Source of the DNA: Halomonas rhizosphaerae
GTDB lineage: Bacteria; Pseudomonadota; Gammaproteobacteria; Pseudomonadales; Halomonadaceae
DNA: 64,000 nt
Direction of reading: 5' to 3'
Assembly (NCBI RefSeq): GCF_030010555.1
Contig: NZ_JASCQP010000026.1
Coordinates: forward strand, 62,001 to 126,000
Shown here: positions 19,237-29,399 of the stretch, piece after piece
Numbering within the stretch: the first letter of the stretch is position 1
Layout: every line of letters starts with the position of its first letter
Position numbers and translations under genes: made by a program
The notes under the pieces: generated by a model
What the model saw: the letters and a program-made list of their open reading frames with translations, nothing else
The model's database searches: none
What the model was told of the DNA's origin: nothing

Positions 19237-20454
19237 TCAGATCACGCCGTCGGCGCGCAGGGCGTCGAGGGCCTCGGGTGCCAGACCCAGCCAGCCGGTG
19301 AGCACCTGCTCGGTGTGCTCGCCCAGTGCCGGCCCCACCTCGCGGACGCGTCCCGGCGTGTCGGAGAGCCGCGGGAAGACGTTCTGCATGGGCAGCGGGC
19401 GGCCGTGGCGATCGGGCACCTCGACGATCGCCCCCCGGGCCTGGAAGTGCGGGTCATCGAGCATATCGGGCGCACGGTAGACGAGCCCCGCCGGGACGCC
19501 GGCCTCGGCCAGGATGTCGACCACCTGCTGGGCATCGTGCTCGCGCGTCCAGGCGGCGACCAGGTCATCGATGGCTGCCTGATGCTCGCCGCGGGCGCGG
19601 TGGGTGGCGTAGTCGGGGTGGTCGGCGAGGCCCGGCTGGCCCATCGCCTCGCAGAGGCGACGGAACACCGTGTCCTGGTTGGCGCCGATGATCACGTCGC
19701 GGCCATCGCGGGCCGGATAGGCGTTGGAGGGGGCGATCTTGGGCAGGAAGCTGCCGCTGCGCTCGCGCACCTTGCCGGCGCGGGCGTACTCCGGGACCAG
19801 GCTCTCCATCATCGCCAGCACCGACTCGAAGATGCTGCTGTCGACCACCTGGCCGCGACCGCTGCGGTGGCGCTGGTGCAGCGCCATCATGGTGCCCAGG
19901 GCGGCGTGCAGGCCCGCCAGGGTATCGCCCAGCGAGATGCCCACGCGCACCGGCGGGCGGTCCGGGTAGCCGCTCAGGTGGCGCAGGCCGCCCATGGCCT
20001 CGCACACCGAGGCGAAGCCGGCCCGCGAGGCGTAGGGGCCGTCCTGGCCGAAGCCGGTGACGCGCACCATCACCAGGCCGGGGTTGTGGCGGGAAAGCTC
20101 CTCGTACCCCAGCCCCCAGCGCTCCATGGTGCCGGGACGGAAGTTCTCGATGATGACATCGGCCTGGCTGGCCAGTTCGCGCAGCAGCGCCTGGCCGCGG
20201 GGCGTTCGCAGGTCCAGGGTCAGCGACTGCTTGTTGCGGCCGATGACGTTCCACCACAGCGGTTCGCCGGTGTCGCGGTCGGCCTCGCCCCACTGGCGCA
20301 TGGCGTCGCCCTTGCCGGGGGGCTCGACCTTGATCACCTGGGCGCCGAAGTCGGCCAGCACCTGGCCGCAGTAGGGTCCGGCGATCAGCTGGCCCAGTTC
20401 GAGGACCTTGATGTCGCTGAGGGGCGTCGGGGATTGGGTGTCATGGGGCGTCAT
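19237..20454 (-). CDS. CaiB/BaiF (family III) CoA-transferase
   Basis: This 405-residue family III CoA-transferase opens with the family's VLELGQLIAGPYCGQVLADF. The catalytic aspartate is Asp177 in VGISLGDTLAG. ENFRPGTMERWGLG and GQDGPYASRAGF are also typical. It resembles the succinyl-CoA:hydroxymethylglutarate (SUGCT), citramalate and itaconate transferase group. With an HMG-CoA-lyase-like enzyme and an organic-acid TRAP importer in one operon, it probably activates the imported acid by taking CoA from succinyl-CoA. The exact substrate is inferred, not shown. Confidence 0.9.
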   Translation of the reverse strand: MTPHDTQSPTPLSDIKVLELGQLIAGPYCGQVLADFGAQVIKVEPPGKGDAMRQWGEADRDTGEPLWWNVIGRNKQSLTLDLRTPRGQALLRELASQADVIIENFRPGTMERWGLGYEELSRHNPGLVMVRVTGFGQDGPYASRAGFASVCEAMGGLRHLSGYPDRPPVRVGISLGDTLAGLHAALGTMMALHQRHRSGRGQVVDSSIFESVLAMMESLVPEYARAGKVRERSGSFLPKIAPSNAYPARDGRDVIIGANQDTVFRRLCEAMGQPGLADHPDYATHRARGEHQAAIDDLVAAWTREHDAQQVVDILAEAGVPAGLVYRAPDMLDDPHFQARGAIVEVPDRHGRPLPMQNVFPRLSDTPGRVREVGPALGEHTEQVLTGWLGLAPEALDALRADGVI

Positions 20455-20478
20455 TGTTGTTGTGGTGCCTCTTCAGGG

Positions 20479-21198
20479 TCAGTGGGGGGAGGTCCCCGGC
20501 GGGGCGCCGTCGGAGACATCGGTTGACCGGACATGCAGGGCCTGGGCGGCCAGCAGGTGGGCGCGCATCACGTGCTCGGCCCACTCGGGGCTGCCGGCGA
20601 CGATGGCCTCGAGGATCTCGCGGTGGTGGCGCATGCTGCGGCGCAGGTTGGTGAGGTCGTAGTTGCCGAAGTTACGGCGGATCACCGAGGTGCGCACCAC
20701 GCTCTCCAGCACGCTGGCCAGGCGCTGGTTGTCGCTGGCCAGCACCAGCTCGCGGTGGAAGTCGTGGTTGAGGAGGGCGATCTCGTTGCGCACGCCGGGG
20801 TCCGTCTCGACGCGCTCGACGAGTGCCTCCATGCGTTCGGCCAGCGCCTCCAGGCGGCCCAGTCGTGCCGAGTCCATGCGCTGGCTGGCCAGGCGCACCG
20901 CCATGGGCTCGAGCACCAGGCGCAGCTCGAAGACCTCGCGGGCATCCTTCTCGGTCCAGGCGACCACCCGGGCGCCATGGTGGGGGATCGCCTCGAGCCA
21001 GCCCTCGGAGACCAGCTCGCGCAGCGCCTCGCGCACCGGGGTGCGGCTGACCTCGAGCTCGCGGGCCACGCTGGCCTCGCGGATGTAGTCGTGCGGCCGG
21101 TAGTTGCCGTCGAGGATGCGCTGCTTGATCGCCTCGTGAACCTGGGCGGTGGCCGTTCTCACGACGGGGGCGGCATCGAGGTGTCGGGTAGTGCTCAC
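20479..21198 (-). CDS. GntR-family regulator with FCD domain
   Basis: This FadR-subfamily regulator has a winged helix at its N-terminus (IKQRILDGNYRPHDYIREAS, then ELEVSRTPVREALREL) and a C-terminal all-helical FCD ligand domain. FCD metal ligands are visible as EVFELRLVLEP and the NHDFHREL and MRHHREIL histidines. GTG 21198 (239 residues) is preferred because AGGA lies 8 nt upstream. The in-frame ATG at 21219 lacks a ribosome site and lies within a palindromic operator. It is the first gene of the minus-strand operon and is probably an autorepressor released by the imported acid or its CoA ester. Confidence 0.88.
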   Translation of the reverse strand: MSTTRHLDAAPVVRTATAQVHEAIKQRILDGNYRPHDYIREASVARELEVSRTPVREALRELVSEGWLEAIPHHGARVVAWTEKDAREVFELRLVLEPMAVRLASQRMDSARLGRLEALAERMEALVERVETDPGVRNEIALLNHDFHRELVLASDNQRLASVLESVVRTSVIRRNFGNYDLTNLRRSMRHHREILEAIVAGSPEWAEHVMRAHLLAAQALHVRSTDVSDGAPPGTSPH

Positions 21199-21212
21199 GG
21201 CAGATGTCCTGG

Positions 21213-21224
21213 ATTGCATGCAAT
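21213..21224. promoter_or_regulatory. Palindromic operator 1 (GntR/FCD type)
   Basis: ATTGCATGCAAT is a perfect 12-bp palindrome just upstream of the GTG start of the GntR-type gene. TTGCATGCAA fits the general dyad pattern bound by FadR-subfamily regulators. It pairs with an identical 10-bp core at 21277, 63 bp away. Confidence 0.6.
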
Positions 21225-21276
21225 TTACAAGGTAGGAGAGATGCCGTGCGCCGTATCACTAGACTTTAGGCTAGAG

Positions 21277-21286
21277 TTGCATGCAA
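21277..21286. promoter_or_regulatory. Palindromic operator 2 (GntR/FCD type)
   Basis: This second TTGCATGCAA core lies 63 bp from the first, about six helical turns, so both sites face the same side of the DNA. The pair could support looping or cooperative autorepression of the downstream operon. Confidence 0.58.
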
Positions 21287-21325
21287 TTCGAGGCAGCCTT
21301 GCCTGGCGGTCGGGGGGGAGAAGGG

Positions 21326-21359
21326 AGAAAGCCGCTCGGCGGGTGCCGAGCGGCTTTCT
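21326..21359. terminator. Long hairpin between the gntR promoter and tRNA-Thr
   Basis: AGAAAGCCGCTCGGC and its exact complement form a 15-bp stem around a GGGT loop. The A-rich start and T-containing end on either strand fit a bidirectional terminator or insulator between the tRNA gene and the operon promoter. Confidence 0.55.
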
Positions 21360-21398
21360 GGTGGCGACTGGCTGTTTGCTGCCTAGACTGACCGGAAC

Positions 21399-21440
21399 GA
21401 AAAACGGCCACCGCGACGATTCGCCAAGTGGCCGTTTTTC
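21399..21440 (-). terminator. Terminator of tRNA-Thr
   Basis: GAAAAACGGCCAC and GTGGCCGTTTTTC form a 13-bp stem with a 16-nt loop, ending in a five-T run. It lies 16 bp past the 3' end of the minus-strand tRNA gene. Confidence 0.7.
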
Positions 21441-21455
21441 CTCGCTATGTAGACC

Positions 21456-21531
21456 TGGTGCCGCAAAGAGGAGTCGAACCTCCGACCTACGCATTACGAG
21501 TGCGTTGCTCTACCAGCTGAGCTATTGCGGC
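21456..21531 (-). tRNA. tRNA-Thr (anticodon CGU)
   Basis: This is a 76-nt cloverleaf on the minus strand. The acceptor stem is GCCGCAA / TTGCGGC with discriminator A and encoded CCA. The D-arm is AGCTCAGCTGGTAGAGC, the anticodon loop is CTCGTAA (anticodon CGT, reading ACG), and the T-arm is GGAGGTTCGACTCCT-like. Confidence 0.96.
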
Positions 21532-21572
21532 GCAGGGGCATGGTAGCGCCGCTTTTGGCACGATGCCAGGCG

Positions 21573-22388
21573 TCAGCGGCGCAGTCGGGTCAGTCCCTCC
21601 TGGGCGCTGGAGGCGACCAGCCGGCCCTGACGGTCGTAGATGCTGCCACGGGCGAAGCCCCGTGCCCCGCCGGCCCAGGGGCTGTCCATGTCGTAGAGCA
21701 GCCAGTCGTCGACCCTGACGTCATGATGGAACCAGAGGGCGTGGTCGAGGCTGGCGATCTGCAGCTGCGGGTCGCGAAAGTCGATGCCGTGGGGCACCAG
21801 GGCAGTGGTCAGCAGGTTGAAGTCGGAGCTGTAGGCGAGCAGGTAGCGGTGCAGCGCCTGGTCATCGGGCAGCTCGCCGACCAGGCGGAACCAGAGGCGC
21901 TTGCAGGCCGGTCGGCCCGGCTCGGCCTCGTCGCCGAGATGCAGGAACTCGATGGGGTGCCCGGGGAAGCGCTCGAGGCGGGCATCGCCGTCCGCCAGCG
22001 CCTCGGGCGGGGCGACCTCGGGCATGGCGGGCTGGTGGGCGATGCTCTGCTCCTCGCCGTGGAAGGAGGCACTGCAGAAGAAGATCGGCCGCCCCTTCTG
22101 GATGGCCGTGACCCGGCGGGTGGTGAAGCTGCCGCCATCGCGCACCGCATCGACCTGGTAGACCACCGGGCGGTGCGGGTCCCCGGGGCGCAGGAAGTAG
22201 CCGTGCAGGGAGTGGGTCCGGCGCGCCGGGTCGACGGTCTGGCTGGCCGCCGAGAGCGCCTGGCCCAGCACCTGGCCACCGAACAGCTGGGGCAGGCCGA
22301 GGTCCTGGCTGCGGCCGCGGAACAGGTTCTCCTCCAGGGCCTCCAGGGCGAGCAGGTCCACCAGGGCGTTGAGGGCGTCGGGCTTCAT
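21573..22388 (-). CDS. tesB: Acyl-CoA thioesterase II (TesB)
   Basis: This 271-residue double-hotdog thioesterase begins with LEALEENLFRGRSQDLGLPQLFGGQVLGQAL, of which NLFRGRSQDLGLPQLFGGQ is diagnostic. SLHGYFLRPGDPHRPVVYQV and the C-terminal SLDHALWFHHDVRVDDWLLY match the E. coli TesB active-site regions (the D-Q-T network, including the Asp in SLDHA). It hydrolyses medium- to long-chain acyl-CoA. ATG 22388 follows GGAGGAG. It is divergent from tadA. Confidence 0.93.
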   Translation of the reverse strand: MKPDALNALVDLLALEALEENLFRGRSQDLGLPQLFGGQVLGQALSAASQTVDPARRTHSLHGYFLRPGDPHRPVVYQVDAVRDGGSFTTRRVTAIQKGRPIFFCSASFHGEEQSIAHQPAMPEVAPPEALADGDARLERFPGHPIEFLHLGDEAEPGRPACKRLWFRLVGELPDDQALHRYLLAYSSDFNLLTTALVPHGIDFRDPQLQIASLDHALWFHHDVRVDDWLLYDMDSPWAGGARGFARGSIYDRQGRLVASSAQEGLTRLRR

Positions 22389-22442
22389 CGGTCTCCTCCG
22401 GGGCGATGGCGTGCCGGCCATCGGTATCATACGATCGTCTGA

Positions 22443-22943
<501 letters not shown>

Positions 22944-22961
22944 GGCCAGGGGCACCGCCGG

Positions 22962-24455
22962 TCAGAGAACGGGCGGGACCTGCTCGAACAGTGCGCCCTC
23001 GTCCTCGTCGGGCAGGCGCGCATTGAGTTCGTGAAACTGCTCCTGGCTGCGGTCCATGTAGGCCAGGATCTCGTAGTAGCGACGGATATTGCGCACATAG
23101 ATCACCGGCTCGCCGCCGCGGGCATAGCCGTGGCGGGTCTGGCTGTGCCACTCGCGCTCCTGGAGCAGCGGCAGCGCCTCGCGCACGTCGCGCCAGCGGT
23201 CGGGGTCGCCGCCGCGCTGCTCGGCGATCCTGCGGGCATCGTAGAGATGCCCGAGGCCAACGTTGTAGGCGGCCATGGCCATGAACAGGCGGTCGTCGCC
23301 CTGGATCGATTCCGGCAGCCGTTCGATAAGCTGGCGCAGGTAGCGGGCGCCGCCATGGATGCTCTGGGCCGGGTCGAGCCGATTGTCGACGCCGAGATCG
23401 CCGGCGGTGGCGTTGGTCAGCATCATCAGCCCGCGCACGCCGGTGGGGGAGGTGGCCCTGGGCTTCCAGTGGGACTCCTGGTAGCCCACGGCGGCCAGCA
23501 GTTTCCAGTCGAAGCGGGTGTTGCGGGCGGCCTCGCGGAACAGCTCGGTGTAGCGCGGCAGGCGCTTGCGGGCATGGGCGATGAAGGTGCGGGCGCCCAC
23601 GTACTCGAGGTAATCGTCGTGGCCGAAGTAGCTGGCCACCAGGGCGTCGAGCTCGCCGTCGCGGCGCAGGTCGTCGAGGAAGCGATTGGCGGCATTGACC
23701 AGCCCCAGTCCCCGTCCGGCGGGGAAGGCCCAGGCCAGGGAGAGCGGCTTGCCGAGGGTGAAGCCATCCTCGACCTCGGGGAAGAACAGCCGGTTGAGGC
23801 GGAACTGGTGCTCGAAGATCACCGCGGCATCCAGGGTGCCCCGGGCCACCTGGCCGAGCAGCTCGGCCACCTCCAGCTCACCGGACTCCTTCCAGCTCAG
23901 CCCGGGGTGCTCCGCCTGCAGCTCGCGCAGCACCCGGTCGGTGCCGGCCCCGCGCAGGGTGCCGATCTCCAGCCCCTCCAGCTCGGCGATCGTCTCCGGG
24001 GGGGACAGGCCGCGGCGATAGACCAGCAGCGGCTGCAGCAGCATGATCGGTCGGCTGAAGAGCAGGCCTTCTCGCGTCGGGTCCAGGGGCAGGGCGGCGG
24101 CGCCCAGGTCGCCTTCCTCGCGCACGGCGTCCAGCACGCCCTGGATATGGTGGTCGGCCTCCAGGGTCAGGCTGACCCCCAGGTGGTCGGCGAAGCGCCG
24201 CATCAGTTCGTATTCGAACCCGGTGGGGCCCTGGCGTCCCTCGTAGTAGGTGGTGGGGGTATTGCGGGTGTGCACGCTGAGGAAGTCCCGCGACAGTACC
24301 TCCCCCAGGTGCGGGCCCTCGGGCGTTCCGGAACGCCCGGGCAGCAGCGCCAGCAGGAGGGCACTGCACAGGAGGGCGGCCCCGCGCCACTGGCGCCGGG
24401 CAGGGTCGGTCGGGAATGCGGGCATGTGGGCGATGTGCGGCGATGAGACCCTCAA
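22962..24455 (-). CDS. mltF: Membrane-bound lytic murein transglycosylase F
   Basis: This 497-residue protein has an N-terminal hydrophobic segment (residues about 27-41, [16 protein letters not shown]), an SBP_bac_3-like sensor domain (about 55-285), and a C-terminal SLT lysozyme-like domain. The catalytic Glu lies in [19 protein letters not shown], and the fold continues with GVRGLMMLT and AAYNVGLGH. It cleaves peptidoglycan glycan strands, forming 1,6-anhydroMurNAc. The first ATG (24455) follows AAGG; another in-frame ATG 30 bp inside is possible. It is divergent from purL, as in E. coli. Confidence 0.94.
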   Translation of the reverse strand: MRVSSPHIAHMPAFPTDPARRQWRGAALLCSALLLALLPGRSGTPEGPHLGEVLSRDFLSVHTRNTPTTYYEGRQGPTGFEYELMRRFADHLGVSLTLEADHHIQGVLDAVREEGDLGAAALPLDPTREGLLFSRPIMLLQPLLVYRRGLSPPETIAELEGLEIGTLRGAGTDRVLRELQAEHPGLSWKESGELEVAELLGQVARGTLDAAVIFEHQFRLNRLFFPEVEDGFTLGKPLSLAWAFPAGRGLGLVNAANRFLDDLRRDGELDALVASYFGHDDYLEYVGARTFIAHARKRLPRYTELFREAARNTRFDWKLLAAVGYQESHWKPRATSPTGVRGLMMLTNATAGDLGVDNRLDPAQSIHGGARYLRQLIERLPESIQGDDRLFMAMAAYNVGLGHLYDARRIAEQRGGDPDRWRDVREALPLLQEREWHSQTRHGYARGGEPVIYVRNIRRYYEILAYMDRSQEQFHELNARLPDEDEGALFEQVPPVL

Positions 24456-24583
24456 CCTTAACCAGCGCGCGGGCGGCTGTCACCTACGCCGATTTCTCGC
24501 GCCCGGCGCTTTCCAGTATCATGTGCGCTCGTTGCCGCCGGCCGCGGCCCCGAATTCTCCCCCTGTTTCAGAGGCTCCAGGAT

Positions 24584-27500
24584 ATGCTCGAACTGCGAGG
24601 CGCGCCCGCCCTATCTGCTTTCCGTCATGCCAAGCTGCTGGACGCCCTGCGCGCATCCGTTCCCGAGGTCGAGTCCCTGCACGCCGACCATGTCCATTTC
24701 GTCGACCATGACGGCGACCTGGGGGACGACGAGCGGCGCCTGCTGGAGCAGCTCCTCGACTACGGCCCCGAGCGACAGGAGGAGGGCCCCGAGCGACCGA
24801 ACGAGAGCCGCGCCGCGGGCCAGCTGTTTCTGGTGGTGCCGCGCATCGGCACCCAGTCGCCGTGGTCCTCCAAGGCGACCGACATCGCCCGCAACTGCGG
24901 GCTGGCCAGGGTGCGGCGCATCGAGCGTGGTATCGCCTACCGGGTGAAGGTCGCCGGCACCCTCTCCGAGACCGCCTTCGAGCGGATCCAGGCCGCCCTG
25001 CATGACCGCATGACCGAGAGCGTGCTCGCCGACGCCTCCGACGCCGCCCGGCTCTTCGCCCACCACGAGCCGGCACCGCTGGGCAGCGTCGATGTGCTCG
25101 AAGGAGGGCGCGAGGCGCTGGTCACCGCCAATGCCGAGCTGGGCCTGGCGCTGGCCGAGGACGAGATCGACTACCTGGTCGAGGCCTTCCGCGACCTGGG
25201 CCGCAACCCGACGGACGTCGAGCTGATGATGTTCGCCCAGGCCAACTCCGAGCACTGTCGCCACAAGATCTTCAACGCCGACTGGGTGGTGGACGGCGAG
25301 GCGCAGAGTCACTCGCTGTTCCGGATGATCAAGCATACCCATGAGTGCTCGTCCGACGACATCCTCTCCGCCTACAGCGACAACGCCGCGGTGATCCGGG
25401 GGTCCGAGGCACCGCGCTTCTTCCCGACCCCGCTCACCGGCAAGGACGGTGAGCGCGCCGCCTATGGCAGTGCCCGGGAGCCGATCCAGATCCTGATGAA
25501 GGTGGAGACCCACAACCACCCGACGGCCATCGCGCCGCACCCCGGGGCGGCCACCGGCGCCGGCGGCGAGATCCGCGACGAGGGCGCCACCGGCATCGGC
25601 GGCAAGCCCAAGGCGGGCCTGACCGGCTTCACCGTCTCCAACCTGCGCATCCCCGAGTTCGTGCAGCCCTGGGAGGCGTTCGACTACGGCAAGCCCGAGC
25701 GCATCCAGTCGGCGCTTCAGATCATGCTCGAGGGCCCCATCGGCAGCGCCGCCTTCAACAACGAGTTCGGGCGCCCGAACCTCGCCGGCGTCTTTCGCAC
25801 CTACGAGCAGGACGCCCTGGGGCATGACGGCATCGAACGCCGTGGCTACCACAAGCCGATCATGCTCGCCGGCGGCTACGGCAATATCCGCGACGGCCAT
25901 GTCGAGAAGGGCGAGATCCCGGTCGGCGGCAAGCTGATCGTGATGGGCGGGCCGGCGATGCTGATCGGCCTGGGCGGCGGCGCGGCCTCCTCCATGGCCT
26001 CCGGCGCATCGAGCGCCGACCTGGACTTCGCCTCGGTGCAGCGCGGCAACCCCGAGATGGAGCGCCGCGCCCAGGAGGTCATCGACCGCTGCTGGGCGCT
26101 GGGCAGCGAGAATCCCATCCGTTTCATCCACGACGTGGGCGCCGGCGGCCTCTCCAACGCCCTGCCGGAGCTGGTCAAGGATGGCGAGCGCGGTGGCCTC
26201 TTCGACCTGCGTGCCGTGCCCAACGCCGAGCCGGGCATGAGCCCGCTGGAGATCTGGTGCAACGAGGCCCAGGAGCGCTACGTGCTGGCGGTGGCCCCGG
26301 AGGACCTCGACACCTTCGAGGCGCTGTGCCGGCGCGAGCGTTGCCCCTATGCGGTGGTGGGCGAGGCGACCGAGGCGCACCACCTGGCGGTCACCGACGG
26401 CCACTTCGAGAGCCAGCCGGTGGACCTGCCGATGAGCGTGCTGTTCGGCAAGCCGCCGAAGATGCAGCGCGAGTTCCAGCGCCGGGTCAATCCACTCTCC
26501 GGGGTGATGCTCGACAACCTCGACCTGCGCGAGGCCATGGACCGCGTGCTGCGCCTGCCCGCCGTGGCCTCCAAGAGCTTCCTGATCACCATCGGCGACC
26601 GCTCCATCACCGGCCAGGTGGCCCGCGACCAGATGGTCGGCCCCTGGCAGGTGCCGGTGGCCGACGTCGCCGTGACCACGGCGAGCTTCGACACCCATGC
26701 CGGCGAGGCCATGGCCATGGGCGAGCGGCCGCCGGTAGCGCTGATCGACCCGGCGGCCAGCGCCCGCCTGGCGGTGGCCGAGGCCATCACCAACCTGGCC
26801 GCCGCGCCCATCGAGAAGCTCGGCGACATCAAGCTCTCTGCCAACTGGATGAGCGCCGCCGACCATCCGGGGGAGAACCAGGCCCTGTATGACGCCGTCC
26901 ATGCGGTGGGCATGGCGCTCTGCCCGGCGCTGGGCATCGCCATCCCGGTGGGGAAGGACTCGATGTCCATGCGCACCGCCTGGCAGGAGGAGAGTGGCGC
27001 GGATGACGGGCAGGTCGAGGAGAAGAGCGTCACCTCGCCGCTGTCGCTCTCCGTGACCGGCTTCGCCCCGGTCACCGATGCCATGCGGACCCTGACCCCG
27101 CAGATCAACCTGGAGCAGGACGAGTCCGACCTGCTGCTGATCGACCTGGGCGGCGGCCGGAATCGCCTCGGCGGCTCGGCCCTGGCCCAGGTCTATGGCC
27201 AGGTGGGCAACGAGTGTCCGGATCTGGACGACCCGGAGGACCTCAAGGCGTTCTTCGCGGTGATCCAGGGGCTCAACGCCGAGGGCACGCTGCTGGCCTA
27301 CCATGACCGCAGCGACGGCGGCCTGCTGGTGACCCTGCTGGAGATGGCCTTCGCCGCCCATGCGGGCCTCGAGATCAAGCTCGACTGGCTGATCGACGAG
27401 CCCGTCGACGCCTTCAACGCGCTCTTCGCCGAGGAGCTCGGGGCGGTGATCCAGGTCAACCGCCGGCACACCGAGGCGGTGCTGGCCCAGTTCGCCGCCG

Positions 27501-28561
27501 CCGGCATCGAGACCTGCGGCGTCATCGCCCGCCCACGCTACGACGACCAGGTGCGGGTGACCCTCTTCGAGGAGCCGCTGCTGGAGACCACCCGGCTGCT
27601 GGCCGAGCGGACCTGGGCCGAGACCAGCTATCGCCTGCAGGCGCTGCGTGACAACGCCGACTGCGCCAAGAGCGAGTTCGATGGCCTGCTCGATGGCCGC
27701 GACCCCGGGCTCTGTGCCCAGCCGACCTTCGAGGTCGACGAGGATATCGCCGCGCCCTATGTCCAGGCACCCCAGCTCAACAAGGCACGCCCGGCGGTGG
27801 CGGTGCTGCGCGAGCAGGGCGTCAACGGCCAGCTGGAGATGGCCTGGGCCTTTGATCGGGCCGGCTTCAAGGCCGTGGACGTGCACATGAGTGACATCCT
27901 GGAAGGGCGGGTCTCCCTGGAGGCGTTCAAGGGCCTGGTGGCCTGCGGCGGCTTCTCCTACGGCGACGTGCTGGGGGCCGGCGGCGGCTGGGCCAAGTCG
28001 GTGCTGTTCAACCCCCGCGCCCGGGAGCAGTTCGCGGCCTTCTTCGAGCGCGACGACAGCTTCTCCCTGGGGGTGTGCAACGGCTGCCAGATGCTCGCCC
28101 AGCTCAAGGAGCTGATCCCCGGGGCCGAGGCCTGGCCGCGCTTCGTGCGCAACGAGTCCGAGCAGTTCGAGGCCAGGGTCTCCATGGTCCAGGTCGAGCA
28201 GAGCCCGTCGATCCTGCTGGCCGGCATGGAGGGGTCGCGCCTGCCCATTGCCGTGGCCCACGGCGAGGGCCGCGCCGAGTTTCGCGACAGTGCCCACCTG
28301 CGCGGCATCCAGGGCAGCGGCCAGGTCGCCCTGCGCTTCCTGGACAACCACGGCCAGGTGACCACCCGCTATCCGGCCAATCCCAACGGCTCGCCCTCCG
28401 GCATCACCGGCCTGACCACCCCCGACGGCCGGGTCACCATCATGATGCCTCACCCCGAGCGGGTGGTGCGCGCGGTGACCAACTCCTGGCGGCCTGCCGA
28501 GTGGACCCGCGACGGCGCCTGGATGCGCCTGTTCCGCAACGCACGGGTCTGGCTGGGCTGA
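24584..28561 (+). CDS. purL: Phosphoribosylformylglycinamidine synthase
   Basis: This is a 1325-residue single-chain FGAM synthase (E. coli PurL has 1295). In order it has a PurS-like N-terminal region, a linker, two AIR-synthase-type ATPase halves ([53 protein letters not shown]) and a C-terminal glutaminase. The glutaminase nucleophile is the Cys in [12 protein letters not shown] near residue 1165, with His and Glu in AHGEGRAEF and PHPER. It converts FGAR, ATP and glutamine to FGAM, the fourth step of purine synthesis. ATG 24584 opens [14 protein letters not shown], the usual start. A terminator follows. Confidence 0.97.
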   Translation: MLELRGAPALSAFRHAKLLDALRASVPEVESLHADHVHFVDHDGDLGDDERRLLEQLLDYGPERQEEGPERPNESRAAGQLFLVVPRIGTQSPWSSKATDIARNCGLARVRRIERGIAYRVKVAGTLSETAFERIQAALHDRMTESVLADASDAARLFAHHEPAPLGSVDVLEGGREALVTANAELGLALAEDEIDYLVEAFRDLGRNPTDVELMMFAQANSEHCRHKIFNADWVVDGEAQSHSLFRMIKHTHECSSDDILSAYSDNAAVIRGSEAPRFFPTPLTGKDGERAAYGSAREPIQILMKVETHNHPTAIAPHPGAATGAGGEIRDEGATGIGGKPKAGLTGFTVSNLRIPEFVQPWEAFDYGKPERIQSALQIMLEGPIGSAAFNNEFGRPNLAGVFRTYEQDALGHDGIERRGYHKPIMLAGGYGNIRDGHVEKGEIPVGGKLIVMGGPAMLIGLGGGAASSMASGASSADLDFASVQRGNPEMERRAQEVIDRCWALGSENPIRFIHDVGAGGLSNALPELVKDGERGGLFDLRAVPNAEPGMSPLEIWCNEAQERYVLAVAPEDLDTFEALCRRERCPYAVVGEATEAHHLAVTDGHFESQPVDLPMSVLFGKPPKMQREFQRRVNPLSGVMLDNLDLREAMDRVLRLPAVASKSFLITIGDRSITGQVARDQMVGPWQVPVADVAVTTASFDTHAGEAMAMGERPPVALIDPAASARLAVAEAITNLAAAPIEKLGDIKLSANWMSAADHPGENQALYDAVHAVGMALCPALGIAIPVGKDSMSMRTAWQEESGADDGQVEEKSVTSPLSLSVTGFAPVTDAMRTLTPQINLEQDESDLLLIDLGGGRNRLGGSALAQVYGQVGNECPDLDDPEDLKAFFAVIQGLNAEGTLLAYHDRSDGGLLVTLLEMAFAAHAGLEIKLDWLIDEPVDAFNALFAEELGAVIQVNRRHTEAVLAQFAAAGIETCGVIARPRYDDQVRVTLFEEPLLETTRLLAERTWAETSYRLQALRDNADCAKSEFDGLLDGRDPGLCAQPTFEVDEDIAAPYVQAPQLNKARPAVAVLREQGVNGQLEMAWAFDRAGFKAVDVHMSDILEGRVSLEAFKGLVACGGFSYGDVLGAGGGWAKSVLFNPRAREQFAAFFERDDSFSLGVCNGCQMLAQLKELIPGAEAWPRFVRNESEQFEARVSMVQVEQSPSILLAGMEGSRLPIAVAHGEGRAEFRDSAHLRGIQGSGQVALRFLDNHGQVTTRYPANPNGSPSGITGLTTPDGRVTIMMPHPERVVRAVTNSWRPAEWTRDGAWMRLFRNARVWLG

Positions 28562-28577
28562 TTCCCGCGAGGCCCGC

Positions 28578-28619
28578 AGACGACACGCAAGGCGGCCCGA
28601 GGGCCGCCTTCCGTCGTCT
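28578..28619 (+). terminator. purL terminator, nested hairpin
   Basis: The inner stem AAGGCGGCCC / GGGCCGCCTT is enclosed by outer arms AGACGAC / GTCGTCT. It lies 17 bp past purL and between convergent genes, so it may work in both directions. Confidence 0.65.
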
Positions 28620-28636
28620 CGGGAGCGCCTCGCCGG

Positions 28637-29137
28637 TCAGGCGCGGCGGCGCTGCACCTGACCGGCGCCGCTCTCGAGGCAGTGCTCGCGCAGGATCGCC
28701 AGCTCCGCCTGCTTCTGGCGGGCAATGGCGACGAACTCATGGCCCAGGGAGGAGGCCGCGCCGACCTCGCCGAGTCGCGCGTAGAACCGCCGGGAGGCGG
28801 CGGCATCGGCCATGGCCTGGGACAGGGCGTCCCGCGCCATCTTCAGGCTGTCGACCAGGACCGGTGGTGCCACGGCCGGCGCGGCCAGGCGCGTGGCCGC
28901 GTCGCCGCGCGGCTCGTCCAGGCCTAGGCGGCATGCGGCCCGGGCGAGGCCCGCCAGACGCATCTCGCACTCGATGCCCAGGGCAGCCATCAGCCGACTG
29001 GTGGCGCTGCTGAAGGCCAGGAAACGGAAGGCGAGGCCGCGGTAGCGCTCGAGCTCGTCGCGCTCATGATCGCTGGCGAGGCCCAGAAGCTCCTCGGGCA
29101 GCAGGCGGGGGGTGGCGCTTGTTGGAATTGTGTGCAT
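28637..29137 (-). CDS. Hypothetical alpha-helical protein, possibly ferritin-like
   Basis: This 166-residue, nearly all-helical protein of unknown family contains SDHERDELERYRGLAFRFLAFSS and later GHEFVAIARQKQAELAILREHC. The spacing of Glu, Tyr and His resembles a four-helix bundle with possible metal sites, but no family signature is certain. ATG 29137 is chosen for its GAGGAG ribosome site; the longer open frame upstream looks non-coding. An ANR/FNR-like dyad lies about 65 bp upstream. Confidence 0.6.
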   Translation of the reverse strand: MHTIPTSATPRLLPEELLGLASDHERDELERYRGLAFRFLAFSSATSRLMAALGIECEMRLAGLARAACRLGLDEPRGDAATRLAAPAVAPPVLVDSLKMARDALSQAMADAAASRRFYARLGEVGAASSLGHEFVAIARQKQAELAILREHCLESGAGQVQRRRA

Positions 29138-29201
29138 GGCGCTCTCCTCTATCGGGAGTCTTGGAAAAGTGCCATGCTGCTGCAGGCTAGTGTCGCCCGG
29201 C

Positions 29202-29215
29202 ATGACCCCGATCAA
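29202..29215 (-). promoter_or_regulatory. Possible ANR/FNR box
   Basis: On the minus strand this reads TTGATCGGGGTCAT, against the consensus TTGAT-N4-ATCAA (the second half-site varies, and Pseudomonas sites often have GTCAA). It is placed about 65 bp before the hypothetical helical gene, a plausible activator position. One imperfect site only. Confidence 0.35.
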
Positions 29216-29399
29216 GTTTCTGCCAGTCGGGGGCGGCGAAGCGTCGATCTCATACGCCGGCTGTCGGCAATGTCGTCGGTTTCCTGACCGCTCGGTCGAC
29301 AATCCGGAGGGTCGGAGGGCCGCCACCCTTCTCCTGCCCCCTGACGACGGCGCGGCGTCCCGCTAAGATGGCGGCCCGTCTCGCCATCCCGGAACCTGC

